A DNA stretch of 64,000 nt from CAZJGG01 sp964545475 (GTDB lineage Bacteria; Bacillota; Clostridia; Lachnospirales; JAISER01). The notes beneath the pieces were generated by a model, which saw only the letters and a list, made by a program, of their open reading frames with translations, searched no databases and had not been told where the DNA came from. Below, piece by piece: positions 33,566 through 42,807 of this stretch (positions within the stretch are counted from its first letter, which is position 1; each line of letters begins with the position of its first letter). The stretch is from positions 12,745-76,744 of the forward strand of contig CAZJGG010000004.1 in NCBI GenBank assembly GCA_964545475.1, given 5' to 3'. Both the position numbers and the translations under genes were made by a program.

Positions 33566-34339
33566 TTATGTTATTATAATGCTTTCGGCGATGGCAGTTG
33601 CTAACCCAACCGGGTTTTCCCATGCCATAGAATGCCCTGCATCTTCCACAAACCTAACATTAATGCCGTTTTTTTGAAGTTCCTCAACATCTCTATCCGG
33701 CAAAGACTTTACGCCAAAAATAAAGCTTTTTGGGCATTCAAGCTTATACAGCGTTTCACGCCACGAAGGTTCGCCTCCGTTTGCGGCGCATTTAGAAATT
33801 CTGTATACAGCCTTTGGGGAACAACTTGATAATGCCGCAGCCCATTTTGTATTTCCGCCCTTTTTACTGTTTTGAATTAGCTTCATAAAACCGCCATTTA
33901 AAAATTCTTCCTCAGTAAAATTTGAAACGTATTTGCTTGAAGAACCATCTGCGCTTGGGTCTAAATTAGATTCGGTTAAGATTAAGTTGTTAATTTTATC
34001 CTCACACAAGTCCGCAAGAGATATAGCAATTGCTCCCCCAAGGCTATGACCAAATAAAATAAACTTTTCAAGCCCAATATCTGAAATAAATTCTTTAAGA
34101 TATTTTGCATGGGAACTTACGCTATAGTCAAAATCTTCTGGCTTGTCGCTATACCCTGCTCCTAATAGGTCTACCAGAATACACCTGTGTTTTTTTATAT
34201 CTTCCTGTACGGCAACTTGAGGATAATCAAAAGAACTTGCACATCCTAATCCATGTATAAAAACTATAGGAATATCATTTCCAGGAAAATCATTATATCT
34301 TATATTAGCGTTTGCCGTTTTAACAAAATATTCTTTCAA
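33566..34339 (-). CDS. Alpha/beta hydrolase
   Basis: A 257-aa alpha/beta hydrolase. Nucleophile elbow GHSLGGAIA, oxyanion HGLGCA, and the C-terminal His in EDAGHSMAWENP are all present. Its start overlaps the stop of the Re-citrate synthase gene (4 bases), so it is co-translated in the citrate cluster. Its substrate is unknown; a thioesterase or proof-reading activity on a CoA ester is conceivable from context but not shown. Confidence 0.85.
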   Translation of the reverse strand: MKEYFVKTANANIRYNDFPGNDIPIVFIHGLGCASSFDYPQVAVQEDIKKHRCILVDLLGAGYSDKPEDFDYSVSSHAKYLKEFISDIGLEKFILFGHSLGGAIAISLADLCEDKINNLILTESNLDPSADGSSSKYVSNFTEEEFLNGGFMKLIQNSKKGGNTKWAAALSSCSPKAVYRISKCAANGGEPSWRETLYKLECPKSFIFGVKSLPDRDVEELQKNGINVRFVEDAGHSMAWENPVGLATAIAESIIIT

Positions 34340-35712
34340 TTAAAGTGCTCCTTATTTCCGAATTTTTCAGTGACAATAACTTCCATTTCCTCATCGGCAA
34401 TAACAGTAACTCTGCCGCTATTATACTGCTGGTCAATCCATTCCTTTATTTCAAGAACAAAGGGATGGTGTTTTGAAATTGCATTGTCTCCTGCATAACC
34501 ATAATATTTATTTATAAAATATGCAATGCCGGAAATACCAGATGTATTAGAAATGGCAACCTCCACAGGTCTGTTAAGCAGAGTTTGCGTATCAAAAATA
34601 TTATAAATTTCCTCATCTTTTGTAACACCGTCAGCGTGAATCCCGGCTCTTGTAACGTTAAAATTTTTACCTACAAACGGAGTAAACGCCGGAATTTGAT
34701 AGCCTATTTCTTTTTCATAATAATCTGCAATTTCCGTTATAACAGTAGTATCCATGCCGTTTAACGTGCCTCTAAGCTGGGCATATTCAAAAACCATGGC
34801 TTCAAGAGGTGTGTTTCCGGTTCGCTCTCCAATGCCAAGAAGAGAGCAGTTAACAGTACCTGCTCCATATAACCATGCATAACCGGCGTTTGCCACAGCT
34901 CTGTAAAAATCGTTGTGCCCATGCCATTCAATCAAATGGCTTGGGACGTGAGAGTGGTGGTTTAAGCCGTGGATAATGCCTTGAACGCTTCTTGGTAGGG
35001 CAGAGCCGGGATAAGAAACTCCAAAACCCATAGTATCGCAGGCACGTATTTTTATATCCACACCTGATTGTTTTGAAAGCTTCATAATCTCTGTTGCAAA
35101 GGGTATAACAAAGCCGTAAAAATCCGCTCTTGTTATGTCCTCAAAATGACATCTCGGGCGCACTCCTGTTTCAATACACTGGCTGATAACGGATAAGTAA
35201 TGCTCCATAACTTGCCGTCTTGTCATTTTCATTTTATTAAAGATATGATAATCAGAACAGCTTACTAAAATACCTGTTTCTTTAAGCCCGATAGACTTTA
35301 CAAGCTCAAAGTCCTTTTTATTGGAGCGTATCCAGCTTGTAATTTCTGGAAAGGGAAGCCCAAGTTCAAGGCATTTGTAAACCGCTTCCCTGTCTCTTTC
35401 CGAATATAAAAAAAATTCGCATTGGCTGATTACGCCGTTAGGCCCGCCAAGCTTATGTAATAGTTTAAATAAAGTTACAATCTGTTCTACTGTGTATGGT
35501 GCTCTGGATTGTTGCCCGTCTCTGAAAGTTGTGTCTGAAATGAAAATTTCTTCCGGCATGTTTATAGGCACATGCCGGTGGTTAAAGGCTATTTTGGGAA
35601 CTTCGCTGTAATTAAATAAGTTTCTGTATAGATTAGGTGTCTCAACGTCTTGTAAAATATATTGTGTTTCTGCACGTTCTAACAAATTGGTTTTTTTACT
35701 GAATTCCAGCAT
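34336..35712 (-). CDS. Re-citrate synthase (homocitrate-synthase-like)
   Basis: A 458-aa enzyme of the HMG-CoA lyase/isopropylmalate synthase (DRE-TIM) superfamily: ISDTTFRDGQQSRAPYT opening, WHGHND metal-binding motif, and GTVNCSLLGIGERTGNT. Its length and N-terminal extension (YILQDVETPNLYRNLF) match Re-type citrate synthases of anaerobes such as Clostridium kluyveri, which make citrate without the usual Si-citrate synthase. With aconitase and ICDH in the same cluster the pathway to 2-oxoglutarate and glutamate is complete. A homocitrate synthase role cannot be excluded by sequence alone. Confidence 0.85.
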   Translation of the reverse strand: MLEFSKKTNLLERAETQYILQDVETPNLYRNLFNYSEVPKIAFNHRHVPINMPEEIFISDTTFRDGQQSRAPYTVEQIVTLFKLLHKLGGPNGVISQCEFFLYSERDREAVYKCLELGLPFPEITSWIRSNKKDFELVKSIGLKETGILVSCSDYHIFNKMKMTRRQVMEHYLSVISQCIETGVRPRCHFEDITRADFYGFVIPFATEIMKLSKQSGVDIKIRACDTMGFGVSYPGSALPRSVQGIIHGLNHHSHVPSHLIEWHGHNDFYRAVANAGYAWLYGAGTVNCSLLGIGERTGNTPLEAMVFEYAQLRGTLNGMDTTVITEIADYYEKEIGYQIPAFTPFVGKNFNVTRAGIHADGVTKDEEIYNIFDTQTLLNRPVEVAISNTSGISGIAYFINKYYGYAGDNAISKHHPFVLEIKEWIDQQYNSGRVTVIADEEMEVIVTEKFGNKEHFN

Positions 35713-35748
35713 ATAACCACTCCTAATTAACTTTTTTTCTTGCTTTTT

Positions 35749-36381
35749 TTACCTTCTTTTCTTTAATTCTTTATATATGTTGTTCCAGTCTTGCTCTTTA
35801 ACGGATAAAAGCACCGTTAAGTGATACATAAGGTCGGCGATTTCGTATGTAAGCTCGCTATCATCAGTGTTTTTGGCGGCGATAATAACCTCCGCTGTTT
35901 CTTCTCCTACTTTTTTGAGTATTTTGTCTATACCCTTGTCAAATAAGTAATTTGTATATGAACCCTCTTTTGGATTATTTTTGCGGTCATTAACAACGTC
36001 TATAAGCTCGTTAAGCACGTCTTTTTTATACACCTTTTGTTCATCAAACACTGTATCGTCTTTAACTTCCCCATCAATTGTCCTGTAAAAACAGCTTCTA
36101 TGCCCTGTGTGGCAAGCACCGCCAATTTGCTCAACTTTTATAAGCAGTGTATCCATATCACAGTCGTAAAATATTTTTATAACATTTTGATAATGCCCGG
36201 ATGTTTCACCTTTAAGCCAAAGCTCTTTACGAGAGCGGCTGTAATAATGCACTTTTCCTGTTTCTTTTGTTTTATTAAACGCTTCCTCATTCATATAAGC
36301 AAGCATTAAAACTTCGTTTGTTTCATAATCCTGTGTTATAACGGGAATAAGCCCGTTTTCTCCAAACTTAGGAACCATCAA
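35749..36381 (-). CDS. hisIE: Phosphoribosyl-AMP cyclohydrolase / phosphoribosyl-ATP pyrophosphatase
   Basis: A fused 210-aa HisI-HisE enzyme of histidine biosynthesis. The cyclohydrolase half (1-105) shows GHYQNVIKIFYDCDMDTLLIKVEQIGGACHTGHRSCFYR zinc ligands; the pyrophosphatase half (about 120-210) has KVGEETAEVIIAAKN. It catalyses steps 2 and 3. It is the last his gene; the Re-citrate synthase start is 36 bp downstream and the operon may continue into it. GGGGG-type ribosome site. Confidence 0.95.
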   Translation of the reverse strand: MMVPKFGENGLIPVITQDYETNEVLMLAYMNEEAFNKTKETGKVHYYSRSRKELWLKGETSGHYQNVIKIFYDCDMDTLLIKVEQIGGACHTGHRSCFYRTIDGEVKDDTVFDEQKVYKKDVLNELIDVVNDRKNNPKEGSYTNYLFDKGIDKILKKVGEETAEVIIAAKNTDDSELTYEIADLMYHLTVLLSVKEQDWNNIYKELKKRR

Positions 36382-36395
36382 AAAACCCCCATATA

Positions 36396-37154
36396 TTAAT
36401 TAATATCTAAACCTTTTGAGCGCAAATACTCTTTAACTTCCTTAACAGTTAAAATTCTGAAATGGAACAATGAAGCCGCAAGAACCGCCTGAGCTTTGCC
36501 AACAGTAACAGCATTGTAAAAATCGTCAAGCTTACCAGCTCCGCCGGAAGCGGTTACAGGAATTTTTACGGCTTCTGCCACAAGCTTTGTGGCTTCAAGG
36601 TCGTAACCCTCTTTTGTGCCATCGCCGTCCATGCTTGTTAAAAGAATTTCAGAAGCCCCTCGTTTTTCCATTTCCAAAGACCATAACACAGCATCTTTGC
36701 CGGTGTTAACTGTACCACCGTTTATAATAACGTCGTAACCATTAGCACCTTCACGCTTTTTAACGTCCACTGCAACAATGATTCTTTCGCTTCCGAAGCA
36801 CTTTACCGCTTCATTTATAAATTCCGGGTTTTTAACAGCGGCGGAATTTATTGAAACTTTTGTAGCCCCTGCTTCCAAAACCTCTTTTGCAATATCAATT
36901 GAAGAAATGCCGCCTCCAACTGTAAACGGAATTTTCACCTCTTTAGCGACTTTTTTTACAAGTTCAACTGTTGTTTTCCGCTCCTCGTTAGTTGCGGAAA
37001 TATCTAAAAACGCCAGTTCATCTGCGCCAGATTCGTTATAATACCTTGCCATTTCAATAGGGTCTCCTGCATCTTTAAAATGCACGAAATGTTCTCCCTT
37101 AATAACCCTTCCGTTGTAAATGTCCATACACGGAATAATTCGCACAGATCTCAT
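36396..37154 (-). CDS. hisF: Imidazole glycerol phosphate synthase cyclase subunit
   Basis: The 252-aa (beta/alpha)8-barrel HisF. D11 (IPCMDIYNGRV) and D131 (AVDVKKREG) are the catalytic residues in place; phosphate-binding GGGISS and ASGGAG are visible. It uses ammonia, normally supplied by the HisH glutaminase. No hisH lies in this operon, which is unusual. The gene overlaps hisA by one base. Confidence 0.95.
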   Translation of the reverse strand: MRSVRIIPCMDIYNGRVIKGEHFVHFKDAGDPIEMARYYNESGADELAFLDISATNEERKTTVELVKKVAKEVKIPFTVGGGISSIDIAKEVLEAGATKVSINSAAVKNPEFINEAVKCFGSERIIVAVDVKKREGANGYDVIINGGTVNTGKDAVLWSLEMEKRGASEILLTSMDGDGTKEGYDLEATKLVAEAVKIPVTASGGAGKLDDFYNAVTVGKAQAVLAASLFHFRILTVKEVKEYLRSKGLDIN

Positions 37155-37876
37155 TATTTATTCTCCTCGTATTCAGTTATAATTTCCTTTAAGTCCAAAG
37201 CTCCGTTATAAAGAGCCTTACCCACAATTACACCGCTGGCCTTTATTTTTCTTATATTATCTAAATCCACTTTACAGGAAACGCCGCCAGAAGCGATTAT
37301 GTCAATTCCTGTAGCTTCTATAATTTCTTTAGTTGCCTCAACGTTTGGACCCATCATCATTCCGTCTTTTGAAATATCCGTATATATAATGGTTTTAACT
37401 CCAACCTCAACAACTCTACGGCATAAATCTAAAGCTCCAACTTCAGATACTTCAAGCCATCCGCTAACGGCTACCTTGCCGTTTTTGGCATCTATACCAA
37501 CAGCTATTTTTTCGCCGTATCTCTTAACAGCTTCTTCTACAGTATCCGGCGAAGAAATCGCCGCTGTTCCAAGAATAACCCTAGATACGCCCATATCAAG
37601 CTTTTGCTTAATGTCGTCCATATTTCTAATGCCGCCACCAAGCTGAACAGGTATGTTAACCGCTTTTAAAATTCTTTCAATTGCATTTGAATTGTGTCCG
37701 CTCCCAAGCCTTGCTCCGTCTAAATCCACAACATGTATGTATGATGCTCCTGCCTGTTGCCATTTAACGGCAACCTCCGCCGGGTCTTCATAAAATACGG
37801 TAACGTCGTCAAATTTCCCTTGGGAAAGCCTTACACATTTTCCGTTCTTAATATCAATTGCCGGATAAATCCTCAT
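37154..37876 (-). CDS. hisA: Phosphoribosyl-formimino-AICAR-phosphate isomerase
   Basis: A 240-aa (beta/alpha)8 isomerase. Start ATG 37876 is chosen (MRIYPAIDIKNGKCV), preceded by GGAGG; the longer upstream frame would overlap hisB. D8 and D127-region catalytic Asp (TDISKDGMMMGPN) are present, with the GGGIRN phosphate site. It follows hisB with one base between stop and ATG, leaving no room for hisH. Confidence 0.95.
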   Translation of the reverse strand: MRIYPAIDIKNGKCVRLSQGKFDDVTVFYEDPAEVAVKWQQAGASYIHVVDLDGARLGSGHNSNAIERILKAVNIPVQLGGGIRNMDDIKQKLDMGVSRVILGTAAISSPDTVEEAVKRYGEKIAVGIDAKNGKVAVSGWLEVSEVGALDLCRRVVEVGVKTIIYTDISKDGMMMGPNVEATKEIIEATGIDIIASGGVSCKVDLDNIRKIKASGVIVGKALYNGALDLKEIITEYEENK

Positions 37877-37877
37877 A

Positions 37878-38471
37878 TTAAACCTCCAACATACCTTTAG
37901 TTGATAATACTCCACTAATCCGGGAATCTATAGAAGTAGCTTCATCAAGAGCCTTTGCAAACGCCTTGAAAATCCCCTCGCAAATGTGGTGATTATTACT
38001 TCCGCTAAGCATTTTTATGTGCATATTAATCCCTGAATGTAAACAAAACGCCCGGAAAAATTCTACAACCATTTCGGTGTCCATATCCCCAAGGCGTTCG
38101 CATGTAAAATTAACATCAAAGCCCAAGTAGGGTCTGCCAGAAATATCTATGGCGCATATTATTAGCGCATCTTCCATTGGCAAAATTATATCTCCGTAAC
38201 GCCTTATTCCCGATTTATCTCCAAGGGCGGCGCTTACACATTTTCCAAGGACAATGCCAACGTCCTCTATTGTGTGATGGCAGTCAACCTCTAAATCCCC
38301 ATTTGCTTGAAGGGTTAAATCAAAAAAGCCGTGTCGGCTTATTTGCCCCAGCATATGGTCAAAAAAGCCAATTCCCGTTTTTATCTCTCCGCTGCCAGTT
38401 CCGTCTATATTAATCTCCGCTTTAATTCTTGTTTCATTAGTGTTGCGTTCTAAAGCCGCTTTACGTTCCAT
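37878..38471 (-). CDS. hisB: Imidazoleglycerol-phosphate dehydratase
   Basis: A 197-aa dehydratase (single-function IGPD, no phosphatase domain). Start ATG 38471 (MERKAALERNT) is chosen after a G-rich site. Metal-binding motifs are FFDHMLGQISRHG, DCHHTIEDVGI, and SGSNNHHICEGIFKAFAKAL. It acts at step 6 of histidine biosynthesis. Confidence 0.95.
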   Translation of the reverse strand: MERKAALERNTNETRIKAEINIDGTGSGEIKTGIGFFDHMLGQISRHGFFDLTLQANGDLEVDCHHTIEDVGIVLGKCVSAALGDKSGIRRYGDIILPMEDALIICAIDISGRPYLGFDVNFTCERLGDMDTEMVVEFFRAFCLHSGINMHIKMLSGSNNHHICEGIFKAFAKALDEATSIDSRISGVLSTKGMLEV

Positions 38472-38484
38472 ACTTACCCCCCCA

Positions 38485-39525
38485 CTAAATGTTGTCAAAA
38501 ACTTTAAGTACATCTTCGTTTTGCTCTTTTGTGCCGACAGTTAACCTTACCCTGCCCCAGGCAAACCCTCTAACTAAAATCCCCTTTTCTTCAAGAATTT
38601 TCCCAAGAGGTTTTTCGCTTATAATATAAATAAAATTGGATGCAGAGGGATAAACTTTCATAAAATCATATTTTTGGAGAGTTTCGTACATATAGTCTTT
38701 TTGCTCTTTTAAATATTCAATTCTTTGTTTATATATGTTAGAGTCCTTTATAGCTTCTGTCGCCAGCATTTGGGATATAGTCGGCATGTTATAAGGGGCT
38801 TTTACAATGTTTATGGCGTTTATCATTTCTTCACAGGCTATTGCATATCCAACCCTTGCCCCTGCAAGCCCGTAAGACTTAGAAAATGTCCTTAGAATAA
38901 TTATATTGCTATATCTATCTATGTATGGAATCATTGTTTCATCTGAAAATTCTGCATAAGCTTCGTCTACCACAACAACGGACTTAACGTTTTCAATAAT
39001 TTTTATTAAATCCTGTTGCCTTATTAAATTCCCTGTTGGGTTGTTTGGGGTACACAAAAATATTATTTTGGGTTTTTCACGGTTTGCCGCTTCAATTATA
39101 ACATCGGCGCAAACTTCATAATTTTCTGTAGAGTTAACTTCAATAACTTTGCCGTGATTAATTAATGCCGCAAGGGAATACATAGAAAACGTGGGGGAAT
39201 GGGTTAAAACGACCTCGCCGTGATTTAAAAACACCTTAGTAATATAATCTATTAATTGGTCTGAACCAACGCCGCATGTTACATTTTCCGGCGTAATACC
39301 ATACATCACTGAAATTGCTTCTCTAAGGCAAGTATTGTCAGTGTCTGGATAAATGTTCAAGTTTTCTGTATTTTCATTTAACAGCCAATCCGTAACTTTT
39401 TTCCTTACATTTTCCGTAAGCCCAAAGGGGCTTTCATTTGCATCAAGTTTATGTTTGTAAGACTTAACTTTTGCGCTGTAAGGCTCAAAGCTTTGCAAAT
39501 CTTTACGAATAAAATTATTTATCAC
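38485..39525 (-). CDS. hisC: Histidinol-phosphate aminotransferase
   Basis: A 346-aa PLP enzyme (class I/II aminotransferase). The PLP lysine is in FSKSYGLAGARVGYA; the substrate-side motif KLDANESPFGL is at the N-terminus. It transaminates imidazole-acetol phosphate. Overlaps hisD by 11 bases. Confidence 0.94.
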   Translation of the reverse strand: MINNFIRKDLQSFEPYSAKVKSYKHKLDANESPFGLTENVRKKVTDWLLNENTENLNIYPDTDNTCLREAISVMYGITPENVTCGVGSDQLIDYITKVFLNHGEVVLTHSPTFSMYSLAALINHGKVIEVNSTENYEVCADVIIEAANREKPKIIFLCTPNNPTGNLIRQQDLIKIIENVKSVVVVDEAYAEFSDETMIPYIDRYSNIIILRTFSKSYGLAGARVGYAIACEEMINAINIVKAPYNMPTISQMLATEAIKDSNIYKQRIEYLKEQKDYMYETLQKYDFMKVYPSASNFIYIISEKPLGKILEEKGILVRGFAWGRVRLTVGTKEQNEDVLKVFDNI

Positions 39526-40819
39526 TTAACCTCACCCTTACTGAATTTGCATGGGCAGTAAGCCCTTCCGCTTCTGCAAATGTAATAACGCTTTCTGAAA
39601 GCGCCTTAAACCCTTGTTTTGAAAAATGCAATATGCTTGATTTTTTAACAAAATCATCAACCCCAAGGGGAGAAAAGAATTTCGCTGTGCCGCTTGTGGG
39701 AAGCACGTGGTTAGGGCCTGCCATATAATCGCCCAAAGGTTCAGGCGTATAGTTGCCTAAAAATATTGCTCCGGCGTTTTTTATAAGAGATAAAGCTTCA
39801 AATGGGTTTTCTGTACAAATTTCCAAATGCTCCGGGGCAATTTCGTTTGAAATATCAATTGCCGTATTTAAGTCCTCAGTTAAAATTATTGCGCCGTTTT
39901 GCTCCAAAGATTTTTCTATAATCTGTTTCCGGGATAACTGGGCTGTTTGCTTTTCAAGCTCTATTTTAACTTCTTTAGCAAGGCTTTCGCTTGTTGTTAC
40001 TAAAATTGCCGCCGCCATTTCGTCGTGCTCTGCCTGGGAAAGCATATCCGCCGCCACGTATTCTGCCTTTGCTGTGTTATCAGCAATTATTAAAATTTCA
40101 GAAGGCCCTGCAATGGAATCTATGCTGACATATCCAAAAACTGCTCGCTTTGCATATGCCACATATATGTTTCCGGGGCCTGTAATTTTATCAACCCTTG
40201 GCACGCTTTCCGTACCGAAAGCAAGAGCCGCCACAGCTTGGGCTCCGCCGATTTTATAAATTTCCGTAACTCCGGCTTCTTTCGCCGCAACAAGAGTAGC
40301 AGAATTTACTTTTCCGTCGCTTCCGCAAGGCGTAACCATTACAATTTTATTTACCCCAGCAACTTTTGCCGGAACAACGTTCATTACTACTGTAGAGGGG
40401 TATGCCGCTTTCCCCCCCGGTACATATACTCCAGCGCTTTCAACAGGAGTAACTTTTTGCCCCAAAAGCTCTCCAGGGGATTCCATATCCAGCCAGCTAA
40501 CCTGTTTCTGCTTCTCGTGAAAAGCTCTTACTCTTTCAATAGTTTTTTTTATTACATCAATAAGCTTTTTATCAACCTCATTATACGCCGCTTCAATTTC
40601 CAATGGGCTAACCCGTATATTTTCGGGGGAAAGCTTAACTTTATCAAACTTTTCTGTATATGAAAACAATGCTTTGTCTCCGTTTTTCCTAACATCAGCC
40701 ACAATTTCGTCTACAAGACCTTGCACGCTTCCATATTCAATTTTATTGCGCTCAAGCATGGCTTTAACCGCATCCTTGCCGGAATTTTCGCTGAAATTTA
40801 TAATTTCTAATCCCACCAT
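39515..40819 (-). CDS. hisD: Histidinol dehydrogenase
   Basis: A 434-aa zinc/NAD enzyme carrying out the final two oxidation steps to histidine. Motifs: YVPGGKAAYPSTV, the family signature around GPSEILIIAD..AEYVAADMLSQAEHDE, and the C-terminal AEGLTAHANSVRVR. Start ATG 40819 follows hisG with 3 bases between. Confidence 0.95.
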   Translation of the reverse strand: MVGLEIINFSENSGKDAVKAMLERNKIEYGSVQGLVDEIVADVRKNGDKALFSYTEKFDKVKLSPENIRVSPLEIEAAYNEVDKKLIDVIKKTIERVRAFHEKQKQVSWLDMESPGELLGQKVTPVESAGVYVPGGKAAYPSTVVMNVVPAKVAGVNKIVMVTPCGSDGKVNSATLVAAKEAGVTEIYKIGGAQAVAALAFGTESVPRVDKITGPGNIYVAYAKRAVFGYVSIDSIAGPSEILIIADNTAKAEYVAADMLSQAEHDEMAAAILVTTSESLAKEVKIELEKQTAQLSRKQIIEKSLEQNGAIILTEDLNTAIDISNEIAPEHLEICTENPFEALSLIKNAGAIFLGNYTPEPLGDYMAGPNHVLPTSGTAKFFSPLGVDDFVKKSSILHFSKQGFKALSESVITFAEAEGLTAHANSVRVRLSDK

Positions 40820-40822
40820 ATC

Positions 40823-41452
40823 TTAACCCTCTCTAAGTATGTTAACAATCTCTATAATCCTTTCGTGCTGTATTTTCATGCTTACCCTGTTTACAAGCAG
40901 CCTTGCAGATATTGTGCAAATTTCATCAAGCACCACTAAACCGTTTTCCTTTAGCGTGCTTCCTGTTTCAACAATATCCACAATAACGTCTGCAATCCCC
41001 ACAATTGGACCAAGTTCCACAGAGCCTGCAAGCTTAATTATTTCCACCGTCTGCCGTTTTTGCTTATAAAAATAATCATGGGTAATGTTTGGATATTTCG
41101 TTGCAACTCTTAAATCATTGCTGGTTAAAAATTTTTCTCTAACGTCTTCGCTTCCGGCAACAACAACTCTGCATTTTCCGAAGCCTAAGTCTAACAATTC
41201 GTATAAATGCCTGTTTTCTTCTAAAATTGTGTCTTTTCCGGCAATGCCAATATCGGCTGCACCATGTTCAACGTATGTTGGCACGTCGCTGGCTTTTGAA
41301 AGGAAAAACTTATATTTATGCTCCTCGTTTGTAAAAATTAATTTCCTGGAAGGGCCTTTCATTTCCTCACATGTAATTCCGGCTTTTTCTAGCCTTTCCA
41401 TTGTAAGGCTGGCGAGCCTGCCCTTTGCAAGAGCAAACGTTAAATATTCCAA
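40823..41452 (-). CDS. hisG: ATP phosphoribosyltransferase, short form
   Basis: A 209-aa short-form HisG that lacks the C-terminal regulatory domain and therefore needs HisZ, encoded directly upstream. Motifs: ALAKGRLA, DIGIAGKDT, ADVIVDIVETGSTLKENGL (PRPP loop). First step of the pathway. Overlaps hisZ by 13 bases. Confidence 0.95.
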   Translation of the reverse strand: MEYLTFALAKGRLASLTMERLEKAGITCEEMKGPSRKLIFTNEEHKYKFFLSKASDVPTYVEHGAADIGIAGKDTILEENRHLYELLDLGFGKCRVVVAGSEDVREKFLTSNDLRVATKYPNITHDYFYKQKRQTVEIIKLAGSVELGPIVGIADVIVDIVETGSTLKENGLVVLDEICTISARLLVNRVSMKIQHERIIEIVNILREG

Positions 41453-42666
41453 TTTAAAGCCTCCCCCGGAAGTTTTGTTAACACTGCGCTATTCTCATCT
41501 TGAAAATAAATAAATTGCTTAATCCCTTTATTTAAGGCATATCTCTCGTTATTTTCAATATCTTCCACATAAACGCTTGTTTCCACAATAAACCCTTTTT
41601 CACGTAATTCATCTGCCGCTTTAACAGCCGCTTGCCTGCCTTTTTCCGAAAAGCCTATAAGCAAATCTGTATTTCTGTATGTAGTATTATTTTGCAATTC
41701 TTTTAATGAAAGAAGCTCATTAATATTTATAGAAAACCCTATTGAGGGAAAAGCCGCACCGTATTCATCAATAAGCTTGTCATACCTGCCGCCGTCTATT
41801 ATAGAAAAACCTGCTTCATTTGCATAACCGGAGAAAATAATGCCGGTATAATAGTTGAAATGCCCGAAAGCGCTTAAATCAAATCTTGTATAACCTTCAA
41901 GACCGTAGGTTTTAAGTTTTTCGTAAATTGCTTCAAGGCTTTCAAGGGCTTTATGTGCCTCTGTATTATCCGTTAGGGCTTTTGCCTTGCGTAAAACATC
42001 AATACCGCCTAAATACATTGGCAAGTTTAAAATTAAAGCTTTTATACCCTCTGGCATAAATTCGTTTAAAATAAGCTCTCTTACTGCAACGTAGTTTTTT
42101 TCAATTATATAATTTTGAATTTTTCTTTTTTGCTTATTTTCAAGCCCGGTCCCATTTAAAACAGCTTTTAAAAATTTAACGTGCCCAACGTCTATTTTAA
42201 AATTTTTAAGCCCGGCAGAAAGTAAGCTTTTTATGGCAACCGCAAGCACCTCTGCATTAGCTTCGTCGTTGTTAACGCCGATAAGCTCAATACCAGCCTG
42301 GGTAAATTCCCTATATTTGCCTTGATAACTTTCGTTATACCTAAAAACATTTGATAAATAACAAAGCTTTAAAGGCATTTCGGCGTGTTTATAATTTGTT
42401 GCGGCAATGCGGGCTATAGCCGGAGTGTTGTCTGGGCGAAGAGCTAAAATTCTGCCGTCCCGGTCTATAAATTTATACATTTGCTTTTCGTTAAGGCTTC
42501 CCTTGCCGTCAAAAACCTCAATATATTCAAACATAGGGCTTTTAACTGTTTTATATCCGAAGCTTTGAAAAACATTTTCAATACGAGATTCGATTTCTCT
42601 TTTTACATAACATTCACGGGGCAAATAGTCCCGAACTCCGTAAGGAGTATGCAGCTTCTTATTCAT
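41440..42666 (-). CDS. hisZ: ATP phosphoribosyltransferase regulatory subunit
   Basis: A 408-aa class II aminoacyl-tRNA-synthetase-like paralogue that activates short HisG and carries histidine feedback. Opening PYGVRDYLPRECYVKREIESRI and ALRPDNTPAIARIAA motif 2-like segment, then YNESYQGKYREFTQAGIELIG motif. First gene of the his operon, with its own promoter about 40 bp upstream. Confidence 0.92.
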   Translation of the reverse strand: MNKKLHTPYGVRDYLPRECYVKREIESRIENVFQSFGYKTVKSPMFEYIEVFDGKGSLNEKQMYKFIDRDGRILALRPDNTPAIARIAATNYKHAEMPLKLCYLSNVFRYNESYQGKYREFTQAGIELIGVNNDEANAEVLAVAIKSLLSAGLKNFKIDVGHVKFLKAVLNGTGLENKQKRKIQNYIIEKNYVAVRELILNEFMPEGIKALILNLPMYLGGIDVLRKAKALTDNTEAHKALESLEAIYEKLKTYGLEGYTRFDLSAFGHFNYYTGIIFSGYANEAGFSIIDGGRYDKLIDEYGAAFPSIGFSININELLSLKELQNNTTYRNTDLLIGFSEKGRQAAVKAADELREKGFIVETSVYVEDIENNERYALNKGIKQFIYFQDENSAVLTKLPGEALNWNI

Positions 42667-42703
42667 ATATCACGCCTTCTTTATTATTGCTAAGTATCAT
42701 TGA

Positions 42704-42732
42704 ATTTTATATTAATTTATTTCTCTTGTCAA
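42704..42732 (-). promoter_or_regulatory. Promoter of the his operon
   Basis: On the minus strand TTGACA (42727-42732) and TAAAAT (42704-42709) are 17 bp apart. Transcription should start about 30 bases before the hisZ ATG, so there is no space for a T-box or attenuator in the leader. Confidence 0.65.
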
Positions 42733-42778
42733 CCTTTACTACGTTATCAGACTAAAGCGACTAAAGCTAAATGTACAA

Positions 42779-42807
42779 AAAAATAGCCCTTTATGGGCTA
42801 TTTTTCT
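42779..42807 (-). terminator. Terminator of the HAD phosphatase gene
   Basis: A 10-bp stem (42780-42789 with 42794-42803) with a 4-base loop and a T-run on the minus strand; the stop codon of the phosphatase lies in the stem. It separates the phosphatase transcript from the his promoter. Confidence 0.8.

Noticed and set aside
42667..42797. A T-box or attenuator leader before hisZ.
   Set aside because: The promoter lies too close to the ATG, leaving only about 30 bases of leader.
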